Part shown: in pieces, positions 1 to 9,001 of the stretch
Layout of the letters: each line of letters begins with the position of its first letter
Position numbering within the stretch: the first letter of the stretch is position 1
Made by a program: the position numbers and the translations under genes
Assembly (NCBI GenBank): GCA_021613535.1
Contig: CP075495.1
Location: 4,650,001 to 4,714,000, forward strand
Direction: 5' to 3'
DNA length: 64,000 bases
Origin: Adineta vaga
Lineage: Eukaryota; Rotifera
The notes under the pieces: generated by a model
The model's database searches: none
What the model was told of the DNA's origin: nothing
Seen by the model: the letters and a program-made list of their open reading frames with translations, nothing else

Positions 1-195
1 TAACTGAAGATTTTCGAAATGTTTTTTTAAATTACAAACACCTAAACCGCAATCAATAATTAAATCACGTGCTGTACCACGTATAAACCAAATATTTGAA
101 CGATTGGCTTCGAAAAAATGATTTTCATTTGTTAAATATAGATTACAATCAATTCGTCGTGTATTAAACCATCGAGGATTGTCAATTATAGCCAT
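1..195 (-). CDS. MBLAC2: MBLAC2-like metallo-beta-lactamase-fold hydrolase, N-terminal part (cut by window edge)
   Basis: The reading frame opens with an ATG at 195 and runs without a stop for 65 codons to the window edge, so only the N-terminus is present. Residues about 30-52 contain ANRSNIWFIRG and DLIIDCGLG. These match the opening beta-strands of metallo-beta-lactamase-fold proteins, and the NRxNIW...RG spacing is like animal MBLAC2, an acyl-CoA thioesterase/hydrolase. The diagnostic HxHxDH metal-binding motif would lie beyond the left edge and cannot be checked. The gene is on the same strand as POC1, 437 nt downstream of its stop. Other MBL-fold hydrolases remain possible. Confidence 0.6.
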   Translation of the reverse strand, partial: MAIIDNPRWFNTRRIDCNLYLTNENHFFEANRSNIWFIRGTARDLIIDCGLGVCNLKKHFENLQL

Positions 196-632
196 TTAAT
201 TCTTTTTTTAATAATTGAATAAGAAAAATAATATCTTTGACTATTTGTTGATTACTTATTACAAATCCGTGTCGGAAGGATTTGATTCGTTTAATTTATA
301 TTAAGTGCAGTAGATGGCGTCATACATAATACGACAATATTTGGTATTACTCAAATTGTATTATCTGTAAAATTCATATTTTCTCATTTTATTGATAATA
401 AAGACATGTAAAAAAAGAAGAAGAACTACAGTTCACACGAAGAAAGAATACGAAACGCAGACAAGATTCTGTTTCATTAGCAAATTAAAACAAGTACTGA
501 ACTATGTATGTTGAACATAAAATGAAAATGATATTAATCATATTTAGTTGTACGTTGTACAGAGCAAAAAAACACCAAAATCTGACATATATACATTGAA
601 TCAAGCAAACACAAAAAAAGAAGAAAGAATGA
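196..632. other. Intergenic, 437 nt
   Basis: AT-rich spacer between the POC1 stop and the MBLAC2-like start, both on the minus strand. I see no coding stretch. It should hold the POC1 3' end and the promoter or 5' leader of the MBLAC2-like gene. Confidence 0.6.
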
Positions 633-2550
633 TTAGTATTTTTTTCGATTGTCTAATTCTTGACCATTGATATCTTGTAGCTTACTTTCAGTCATCGTTA
701 AACGTGTTTCAAGAATAGCTACTGTTTTTGTTAAAATATCTAATTGTTGAACAATATGTTCAAGAGTATTAGTTAATTGAGGTGAATATGCTTGATGAAC
801 ATTGCTTTCAATGTCATATGTTGAACGATTGTTTTTACTGATTCCATTCGTTGTTGGTGCAGAATTCACTAGGCATGCTGAAGCACTATTGGACTAGAAG
901 ATTCAAATGATGAATATTCAAAAGAACTAATTAAAATCGTTTCATTTACTCGAGATACACCATTTTCATATGCTGGACCAATATTTGTTATTTCAAGACG
1001 ATCACCATCATCGAACATTGGATTTGTTGATTTTCCATTAAGTATATCAATCTAAATAGATAGATGATTCCAATGGATTTTGAATACACTAATAATTAGA
1101 ATTGTCTAACTTTTCTTGCTTGTCGTTCATCATTTGTTTCTGGATATGATTTTTCTTTTAATGATGATATTTGAGATTTCTTTTGTTGATTAGTTGCTGA
1201 TGAAACTCGTGCTGATGGATTATAATCATTTGTTGATACATCATTACCACTTGTATATTTATTATTTGTTGCATTTATTGATTCAGCAAATGGAATAGCC
1301 GCATCGAAATTTGTTTTCCAAACAAGTACCTTGAAAAGAAAACTCAAGTACAAGAACATCGTTCGTTTGATTTCAAAGGCAATTTACTTGTTGATCTTGA
1401 CCACCCGATGCAAAATAATCTCCTTGTTTAGAAAATGCAACGCTTGTTGCTGGTCCCTTGAAAAAATAAAAAAATAATTTATCGATGATCATTATAATAA
1501 GTATGTCTTACTTGGTGTCCATGTAAAGTATAAATCAGACGTCCTTCTAATAAATCAAATAATTTCAAAGTAGCATCACTAGATGCTGTTAGAAGAAAAT
1601 TTCCATTTGGATGAAATGCAACACTATTCACTGATGCTACATGATCTAAAAATGGCAAGACATGTCGGAATAAAGAAAATACATGTGTTATATTTGTCTT
1701 ACTTGCATAGTGTTGAATCAATTTTCGTGTTCGAATATCCCAAATTTTGACACTTGCATCTGTACATCCACCACCAATACAGGTACCACTTGGATGAAAT
1801 GCAACATCATTAAGAAAACCATGTGGTTCATAGAATGTATGCATACATTCATTCGTATTTCGATCCCATATTTTAACTGTTTTATCGTCACTGCAACTAA
1901 CAATTAATCGTCCATCGGGTGAAAATTTCGCACAACGAACCCAATTCGAATGTTGATTAAGTGAAAATTGAAATTTTTGTCGATGAACTGTCCAAATTTT
2001 AATCGTTTTATCTTCAGATGAACTTAATATACTTTGACCATCGCTGGAGAAATCAACACATCGAACAGCAGCTGTATGTGCTTTGAAAACAGTTGATTCA
2101 CCTTTAACACTTGGAATCCAAAGACGAACTTTTTTATCTTTGGAACCAGAAGCAATCAAATGACCTGATGGTGAAAAACATACAGAATGAACAGCATCCT
2201 AGAGGAAAGAAACAATCGATTATTATAGAAAATCTTAAAACTATTTGTTATACATTATGACCGACGAAACGATAAGCTCGAACTTGTGGTTTAAATGGCC
2301 ATAAGAAGAGACATGCATCCAAACTGCCAGATACTAGAAATAGAAAAAGGATAATGATGATAATGATAATCTATTTGAAAGAAAATTGTAAAATATATAA
2401 ATACCAAGTTGTTTTGTATTTGGTGAGAAACTAAGAGATGTAACAGTACTACGATGACTTTTAAAATGTTTTTCTAATTTTGGATCTTCCTAGAAATAGT
2501 TGAAATTTAAAGTATATGAAGAAAGTTGTATTATTCGAAAAATTTACCAT
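633..2550 (-). CDS. POC1: POC1 centriolar WD40 protein
   Basis: Nine exons are inferred: 2548-2550, 2405-2489, 2254-2333, 1703-2198, 1512-1645, 1388-1456, 1111-1329, 950-1051 and 633-893, giving 482 aa (human POC1B is of similar size). The first exon encodes only the initiator Met. Residues about 1-300 form WD40 repeats with many GH...WD/WxP-type signatures; examples are [17 protein letters not shown] and [17 protein letters not shown], which follow vertebrate POC1 closely. The C-terminal exon holds the conserved POC1 domain ([21 protein letters not shown]), a short coiled coil needed for centriole targeting in the family. A 57-nt intron (1646-1702) is a multiple of three and has no stop, so a naive ORF reads through it. 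Known role: centriole and basal-body stability. Confidence 0.93.
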
Positions 2551-2867
2551 TAATTAGTTAGTATGAAAAGAAATCAATAAACATACTCAATGTTAATTCT
2601 TTGTTCAAATATTATATTACACGTCCATTATATTGGCATCCGACATCAATTCGACAAATATTCCTAGACAACCGCTGAGGTTTGATCATAAAAGAACTGA
2701 TTGAAATTTATTTTTTTCAAATGATTTTGAAATGACTCCAAACATAATTTTTTGGATTTTTATTGTTACAAAAAAGTATCGATTATATTTTAAAATAAAT
2801 GATTTTGAAAGATGGCGCTAGTCTATTATTGAACTATATAGGTTTATTCATCCAACAAACATATATA
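2551..2867. other. Intergenic, 317 nt
   Basis: AT-rich spacer between the GH3 stop and the POC1 start (both minus strand). No coding signal seen. Confidence 0.55.
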
Positions 2868-5153
2868 TTACATGTTGAAAGAACCTTGTAATTTAATATC
2901 GTTTTTATTAGCAGATGTTGAAATCCAAACAGTATATGTACCAGATGCTATGGTCCATTTTTGATTAATAACATTCCAATATGAAATATCTTTTTGTGTT
3001 AATGTCAATGTAATTTGTTTAGATTCACCAGAAGTTAAGTAGACACGTTCGAAACCACGTAATACTTTTGGTGGTTGTGCAGCTTCGTCAGGAAAGGCAA
3101 CATAAAGTTGTGGTACTTCAGATCCTTGACGTTTGCCAGTATTGGTTATTGTAAATGTAATTTCATAGACTGGTTCATATAATTTTGTATTACCCATATT
3201 TGAATATGATCGTATTTGATATTGACGATTATCTGATCGGCTAGATTGTTTACCATGAACTATATTGGAGATATCAAGTGCAGAGAATGAAAATGTAGTA
3301 TATGATAATCCATAACCAAAAGGATATCGTGGAACAATATTATATTTATCAAAATGACGATAATCTAAGAAGACACCTTCAGTATAATTAGAATTGTACA
3401 ATTCAGTAATGTTTGTACCAAAATCTGAATCATTTTTTGCTAAAGTAAAAACGAGTTTACCACCAGGATTATAATCTCCAAATAGAACATCAACAATAGC
3501 AGGTCCATATTCTGATCCTGGCAAACCAGACCAGATAACACCGACAACATTGGGATGATCAATCCATGCTTCAATATTTAATTGTGAAACACTATTTACA
3601 ATAACAATAGTGTTTGTACAACGTGAAGCAACTGTTTGAACCAATTTATCACCATCATTAAAAGCATGAAGATTATATCTATCTCGTCCTTCAGTCGACC
3701 AAGCATTAACAAAAACAAGACATTTTGCATTTCCAAATCCACGAACATTAAATGAATTATTAATAGCATTATAATCATTTTGATTAGTAACATATTGAAT
3801 TTGAATATGAGAATCTCGAGCTTTAACTAAGAGTGAAGTAAGAGGATCAATACTATATGTTGGTCGAACATAACCAGAACCACCACCTTGATATAATGCA
3901 CCATTGAATCCTTCATCAGATCCCCATGGACCAAGACCATCATTAAATTGACCTGCAGCTGATCCAAAAACAGAATAATATTTATCTTGACTAACATTAA
4001 ATGGTAACACATTATTTGTATTCTTTAATAAAATAATACCAGCAGTACCCACTTCTCGATTAATTTTATAGTTATCTTCAGTAGCATCACGATCTAAATC
4101 TAATGTTGGATAATCTTGATCTTGTCCAAGTAAAAAATAAGGTGCAAGTACTCGAACAATCATATCATCAATTCTTGCTTCAGTAATTGAACCACTTCTT
4201 ACTGCTTGTATAAGAGAATAACCAAGAAATCCATCACCACCTGGCATTTCAATATCTAAACCTCCTAAAGCTGATGGAACACCAGTTTTTGTTGCTCCCC
4301 AATCAGACATAACATTCCCTTGAAATTCAAGTTCATTTTTCAAAAGTCCATTTAATGTTTTATCATTTTGACATGCTTGTGTACCGTTGACTTGATTATA
4401 TGAACACATAATAGAACCAGCACCAGCAGCAACACTAGCAGCAAATGGCCAAAGATAAATTTCATGAATTGTTTTATCATCAAGATTAGCTGAGTAACCT
4501 TGAGAATTAATATCATCTACTTTGGGAAAATCAGCGACAAGACCATAAAAACGATTTGTTTCTTGTTCATTACAAATATAATGTTTAGCAGTAGCTACAA
4601 CACCTTGATCTTGAAGACCTTGAACATAATAGAATGAATTTTCACCAGAAAGATAAGGATCAGAACCAAATCCTTCCCAATTACGACCATGAAGCGCATT
4701 ACGATCAATATTCATCATTGGACCCAGAGCAAAATGAACACCTTTACCTCGAAATTCTTTACCAATTGCTACAGCACGTCGATAAAAAAGATCTCGATCC
4801 CAAGTTGCAGCTATTTGTATACCAGGCGCAAACGCCGTCGAAAACTGTACACCATCACCGACACCCGATGGTGAATCTTGAAAACACATTCCATGAAAAT
4901 TTAATCGTGGTACAGGAAAAACAGTTCCAGCACATGGACCTGGTACACCTGCAGTCATATTACATTTCTCTTCTAATGTCATTTGTGCAACAAATGCTTT
5001 AGCTAAAGCAATGGCTTCATTCCATGTTCTGCTTTCAAATTTCTGATTCTTTTGAATATTAGATTGAATCACTGCAGAATAAGTGACTACAAGACACACA
5101 CTAATGATAATCACAGAAAACCAATTACCGACCATTGTTAAACGAATATCCAC
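2868..5153 (-). CDS. Secreted GH3 beta-glucosidase, intronless, probable horizontal acquisition
   Basis: A single uninterrupted frame of 761 aa. Residues 9-28 are hydrophobic and act as a signal peptide or anchor; Met7 is an alternative start. The GH3 N-terminal barrel carries KHYICNEQE (190-198) and VMSDWGAT (281-288), whose Asp284 is the expected catalytic nucleophile. The alpha/beta sandwich carries STEGRDR (486-492), placing a probable acid/base at Glu488, and SGLPGSEYGPA. An Fn3-like domain fills about 654-755 with RGFERVYLTSGE. The family removes terminal glucose from cellobiose and related beta-glucosides. The overall pattern is the secreted fungal/bacterial type, and this type is not typical of animals. 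All other long genes here are split by introns, so the absence of introns supports acquisition from outside animals. Catalytic residues are intact, so it looks functional. Confidence 0.92.
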   Translation of the reverse strand: MDIRLTMVGNWFSVIIISVCLVVTYSAVIQSNIQKNQKFESRTWNEAIALAKAFVAQMTLEEKCNMTAGVPGPCAGTVFPVPRLNFHGMCFQDSPSGVGDGVQFSTAFAPGIQIAATWDRDLFYRRAVAIGKEFRGKGVHFALGPMMNIDRNALHGRNWEGFGSDPYLSGENSFYYVQGLQDQGVVATAKHYICNEQETNRFYGLVADFPKVDDINSQGYSANLDDKTIHEIYLWPFAASVAAGAGSIMCSYNQVNGTQACQNDKTLNGLLKNELEFQGNVMSDWGATKTGVPSALGGLDIEMPGGDGFLGYSLIQAVRSGSITEARIDDMIVRVLAPYFLLGQDQDYPTLDLDRDATEDNYKINREVGTAGIILLKNTNNVLPFNVSQDKYYSVFGSAAGQFNDGLGPWGSDEGFNGALYQGGGSGYVRPTYSIDPLTSLLVKARDSHIQIQYVTNQNDYNAINNSFNVRGFGNAKCLVFVNAWSTEGRDRYNLHAFNDGDKLVQTVASRCTNTIVIVNSVSQLNIEAWIDHPNVVGVIWSGLPGSEYGPAIVDVLFGDYNPGGKLVFTLAKNDSDFGTNITELYNSNYTEGVFLDYRHFDKYNIVPRYPFGYGLSYTTFSFSALDISNIVHGKQSSRSDNRQYQIRSYSNMGNTKLYEPVYEITFTITNTGKRQGSEVPQLYVAFPDEAAQPPKVLRGFERVYLTSGESKQITLTLTQKDISYWNVINQKWTIASGTYTVWISTSANKNDIKLQGSFNM

Positions 5154-5659
5154 TACCCTTGGGTTTTTCGAATATATTTAGTTATATATAATATGAGAAA
5201 AGAAAATGAATGCAAGATATTTTATCTTTTATCAACATTATTCAAGCACAGTTACACATACCACCCTAGGTTTATTCTTTAGTTGTTTCTTTACAAGTAA
5301 TATCATTTGATATCAATGATATCCATACTGATAAAAGGGTGTGTCAATAAATATTGTTAGTTTTTCATATAAACACATAAAGATAAGTTTAAAAAATATT
5401 CGCCTTTACCGAATACATGATTTTTTTAGGTTCAGAAAAGGTTTTAATTTAATACTTAGACAACGAGAATGACAACATATACGATTTTACTTAACCAACG
5501 ATTTGAAATACAGATTTGACAAAAGTTTCGTTTTTATTCAAGAATATAATGAATTTGATAATAAAAAAATGCACAGAATCATCGATTCAATGATTAAAGT
5601 GTACTCATAATAAAGAATTTATACTAAGAAATCAGAAACGAATTAATACAAGTAATTGA
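5154..5659. other. Intergenic, 506 nt
   Basis: AT-rich, no supportable ORF. It holds the presumed promoter of the GH3 gene and the 3' end of the first family paralogue. Confidence 0.55.
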
Positions 5660-6388
5660 CTAAACTTCGTCAGATAATGATGATGTCATATAATCATCGA
5701 TATGGTCAAGAAGTGCGTTTACTTCATTAAATTCTTTCTTCAACGGTGTATTTTCCATTTCGCTATAACGTTGATATAATATATGACTCCACGTTAATCG
5801 ATGTTTAACGTCTGCACTATTTAAAGGAACTTTGTCTAGTAGACGTTTACTTTCAACGAGAAAATTATCTGCTATATCACGTACCATACGTGATAATAGA
5901 TCTGCATCGAAATTAAATATCTGTATATAGTCTCTAAAGGAAAGTGCCCATTCCATTTGCATTTCAATATTATGACAGAAGACATATATGGATGTGTATG
6001 GGTTTTTGGAAATCGGATCTGTAAATGTTTTGAGAAATCTTTTGAGAACTTTCGGTACAGCTTCCTCTCCCAGGGAGCCCGAAACAATAAAGAAGATTCG
6101 TCGGTGTTGATTTCGTTCGAAACAATCAATACAACGTTCAACATCTTTGAATGCTGCTAAGAGAAACCAAATACCTTCAAAATGAATCGGTAAAGGACCT
6201 TCTGCACGAAGAATATTATCAAAATCTTTATCAATTAATGCTAACGGAGTTTCATTTTTTGGATCAGCTGTTGTCGAAAATGCTTTCTTCAGATGCTGAT
6301 ATCGATTGGGATTTCCAATTCCTTTATCTAACCATATAAGCATATGAGTTGGATCTTCATCATTGGGAATTGTAGCATCATGGGGCAT
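5660..6388 (-). CDS. Tandem family paralogue 1: unnamed WLDxxIG alpha/beta-domain protein
   Basis: 242 aa in one exon. The frame can be extended upstream to 6436, but the extension crosses a 3' splice-site-like CAG (6395-6397), so the start is placed at the ATG at 6388. I do not know a function. Visible pattern, shared with the two next genes: an opening strand IWLDKGIG (18-25), a hydrophobic strand with RIFFIVSGSLG, a strand SIYVFC, then FNFDADLLSRMVRDIADNF leading into helices. The strand/helix alternation suggests a Rossmann-, receiver- or TIR-like fold (inference). From memory, closely similar N-terminal domains are common in bdelloid proteins, sometimes ahead of TPR or ADP-ribosyltransferase regions. 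None of those follows here. The gene lies only 72 nt after the stop of paralogue 2. Confidence 0.75.
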   Translation of the reverse strand: MPHDATIPNDEDPTHMLIWLDKGIGNPNRYQHLKKAFSTTADPKNETPLALIDKDFDNILRAEGPLPIHFEGIWFLLAAFKDVERCIDCFERNQHRRIFFIVSGSLGEEAVPKVLKRFLKTFTDPISKNPYTSIYVFCHNIEMQMEWALSFRDYIQIFNFDADLLSRMVRDIADNFLVESKRLLDKVPLNSADVKHRLTWSHILYQRYSEMENTPLKKEFNEVNALLDHIDDYMTSSLSDEV

Positions 6389-6394
6389 TTTTAT

Positions 6395-6410
6395 CTGAAA
6401 TAAGTCTTGT
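6395..6410 (-). promoter_or_regulatory. Candidate trans-splice or 5' UTR acceptor before paralogue 1
   Basis: On the minus strand a T-rich CAG ends 6 nt before the chosen ATG at 6388. The whole gap from the stop of paralogue 2 is 72 nt, which leaves little room for a promoter. An outron acceptor for a spliced leader is therefore a good reading. Sequence alone cannot exclude an ordinary 5' UTR intron. Confidence 0.45.
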
Positions 6411-6460
6411 ATATTATATTTATAAATAGTAAGCAAAAGAAAAATTATTAATTCTTTTTA

Positions 6461-7180
6461 TTATTCAGAAGAAACCGCATGATTATTTCCATAATCACTC
6501 GACTGTTTGATTTGTTTTTCAGTAAATTCAATGCGATCGATTACATAGCTTATTCGATCATACATTTTTGTCCCAGTGTAATTATTAGCTCGTTCGAGAA
6601 GTAATTTTGCCCAATTAAAATAATAAATTGCTGAATATGCTAATGTGTTATCTAAACCTAATTCAGTATTTCCTTGCGTGATGAAATATTCAGCAACATC
6701 TCGCATTAATCGAACTAGCAAATCACTAGGAAAATCAATCATAATACAACTAATTCCTTTCTCTAAACAATCGAAAGACCATTCTACATGTGCCTGGCCA
6801 TGACAACAAAATACGTAAATTGTTTCCAAAGATGAATATTTGTTAATAATATCTGAGACAATTTCTTTTCCCATGGTACCTGACGTAATAAAGAAGATTT
6901 TCTTCTTTTCTTTTATCATTGTGTCGATATAGTTCAGACATTCGTTTGATTCATGAAATGCTTTCAAATTATCTGGTATACTTTGAAATGAGTCTTGAAC
7001 ATCAGTATAGACTTGTGTTAACCTTTCAATCATATCACGTTCTGGAGATACTGGGAATTTACTGTATGGATCTATCTGCCCACCAACACTGCATTTTAAT
7101 CGCATGTTTGATCCCATCAATCCAATATATTTGTCAAGCCAAACGATTACATAATTTGGTTTTGGTATTGGAGTAGCCAT
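6461..7180 (-). CDS. Tandem family paralogue 2: unnamed WLDxxIG alpha/beta-domain protein
   Basis: 239 aa, one exon, ATG at 7180. It shares with paralogue 1 the WLDKYIG opening (14-20), KKIFFITSGTMGKE, TIYVFC and DLLVRLMRDVAEYF. The regions between these motifs have diverged strongly (for example a different 30-75 region), so the duplication is not recent. The C-terminal third is helical and polar. It has no signal peptide, membrane segment or catalytic motif I recognise. It probably shares a transcript with paralogue 1, which starts 72 nt downstream. Confidence 0.75.
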   Translation of the reverse strand: MATPIPKPNYVIVWLDKYIGLMGSNMRLKCSVGGQIDPYSKFPVSPERDMIERLTQVYTDVQDSFQSIPDNLKAFHESNECLNYIDTMIKEKKKIFFITSGTMGKEIVSDIINKYSSLETIYVFCCHGQAHVEWSFDCLEKGISCIMIDFPSDLLVRLMRDVAEYFITQGNTELGLDNTLAYSAIYYFNWAKLLLERANNYTGTKMYDRISYVIDRIEFTEKQIKQSSDYGNNHAVSSE

Positions 7181-7563
7181 TATTTATAAAATTTCGCTAA
7201 TCTAAAATCGACATATGCGCGTAGAAATTTTATTTTATCGAGCACTTCCATTTTTTTTCCTGAAGGAAAATCAAGTAGAAGACGTCGATAAATAAAATCG
7301 ATGAGAATCATTAGTAAGACTTTGAGTACTTGTTTAATACGTTACATTATCTCAAATAACGGCGACTTTTTTTTCGACAAGCGTAGTTGACAGTTGTGAT
7401 ATGCATAGAAGCATTGGGGAAAAAACCAACAGGAAGAAAAGAAAGAAAAAAAGCAAATGTTTTTCTCTCTCTCTTTTTCAAATATTGAGTCGCTTGAATA
7501 CTTATGCAACGATTTATTTCGAAATAATTGTACTAAATTACAGATAACAATAAAGTATTATAA
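7181..7563. other. Intergenic, 383 nt
   Basis: Spacer between paralogues 3 and 2. On the plus strand it holds a pyrimidine tract (CT repeats about 7464-7478). No ORF is supported. Confidence 0.5.
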
Positions 7564-8277
7564 TCATTGTTCACCAGATTCTTGTTGCGATATTTGTTCA
7601 TCATGTTCATGATCTTTTGTCGTTTCTGGATATTGTTGTTGATTAAACATGTTTTTCGCTATTTGTATAAGTCCAATATTACCTTCATAATTATCCAAAA
7701 TTCTTAATTGCGAATAAACTGGATCATTCAACGTATCGACTGCATTTGCTGTGATATTCAATATTCGAGCATTTTCAAAGCATTTCAGTGCATCGTTTGG
7801 ACACTTTAAATTTAAATAATCTTTTCCTTGTGTAATAATATCCTTGGATATATTACGTGTGAGCCGTACAAGTAAATCAATTTCATTATCGAACATTGAT
7901 AAGCATGATAGATAGTCAGCGGCGAATTCAGCATGTTTCTCGATAAGAGCACAAAAAATATAAAATGAATGAACTTGAGGATATTCAACCTTAATTTGTG
8001 GAATAATTTGTTGACCAAGTAAACCCGATGATATGAAAATTATCTTTTTCTTGTTTTCCCTCTCAATAAGTTCGATCGCTCCATCACATGTATCAGCAAA
8101 TAAAAATGGGGCAGCATTTTCATTTAAAGCACAAATAAGTGAATCAATTTGATCAGGTGGCATGACAGTTGTTGACTCCAATGCAGTACGAAACATTCGT
8201 TTGAATTGATGACATTCTCCTTCTTGACCAATATATTGATCTAGCCAAATGAAACGAATACCATTTGCTAGAGCCAT
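7564..8277 (-). CDS. Tandem family paralogue 3: unnamed WLDxxIG alpha/beta-domain protein
   Basis: 237 aa, one exon, ATG at 8277. It has the family motifs: IWLDQYIG at 10-17, KKIIFISSGLLGQQIIP, SFYIFCALIEKHAEFA and DNEIDLLVRLTRNISKDI. After these comes a helical segment with ALKCFENARILN, which resembles a single TPR-like helix pair. The C-terminus is acidic and Gln-rich. Of the three copies it is the one most like rotifer proteins I remember in which this domain sits next to TPR or ADP-ribosyltransferase regions. Here it stands alone. Function unknown. Confidence 0.75.
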   Translation of the reverse strand: MALANGIRFIWLDQYIGQEGECHQFKRMFRTALESTTVMPPDQIDSLICALNENAAPFLFADTCDGAIELIERENKKKIIFISSGLLGQQIIPQIKVEYPQVHSFYIFCALIEKHAEFAADYLSCLSMFDNEIDLLVRLTRNISKDIITQGKDYLNLKCPNDALKCFENARILNITANAVDTLNDPVYSQLRILDNYEGNIGLIQIAKNMFNQQQYPETTKDHEHDEQISQQESGEQ

Positions 8278-9001
8278 GTGAAATACGAATAAGAATAGAT
8301 TTTACTACAATTATCTTCGTCGATGTTTGCCTCTAGTAGTTATATATGCAGAAAGAAATAACTCTTATTTCACATAACGCAAGAACGAGAGACATCGTTT
8401 TCGGCGAAAAATATTGCGATTCTATGTCTTGCATTTTCCTTTGCTTATTTAATTGAAAAAAAATTTAATGTAAAGATAAAAATATTTGAATATAGGTAAA
8501 TATATTATACTTTATGTCAAGTATGGTTTTTTGGTAAACAAATCGTTGAGTGACTTGCTTACTTCATTATCTTAAATTTAAAAACAAAAAAATGTATTGG
8601 TTGAATACTTTTTCCAATACAAAAATAACTTTCAGTATGGCTCAGTCATTGTGATATAACAGAACAGAACAGAACATAAAGTTTTAGTTGTTTGAAATAT
8701 CTGTATTGAAATTCTTTTTTGTCAGTCAATATCAGCTTGAACTGTTTGTTGATTGGTAAAAATAAAACAGTAATTTGGATTATAATTCAAGTTTCTTGCA
8801 TTTGAAGTAATGTGTAACCACGTATCATTTCTTAAGAGATTACTTTTTGCATCTCAGTATTAATTTAAAAAATATACGAAAAAGTTTGTTTTTTCCTGGA
8901 AGGATGCAATGTCATCATCAATAAGTAAATATTTCGAATTTTTGATATTTTATTTCAAATTCAATAGTATTTATGATATTAAAAGGTTACTTTCATTGTT
9001 T
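8278..9001. other. Intergenic, 724 nt
   Basis: AT-rich, with no ORF above noise and no repeat of note. It contains the presumed promoter of paralogue 3 and the 3' end of the GH45 gene. Confidence 0.5.

Noticed and set aside
4634-5002. 122-codon plus-strand frame
   Set aside because: Shadow of the GH3 gene; His/Gln/Leu-rich without any recognisable domain.
6389-6436. N-terminal extension of paralogue 1 to 6436
   Set aside because: The extra residues derive from the short intergenic gap and cross a T-rich CAG acceptor; the motif-bearing part begins after the ATG at 6388.
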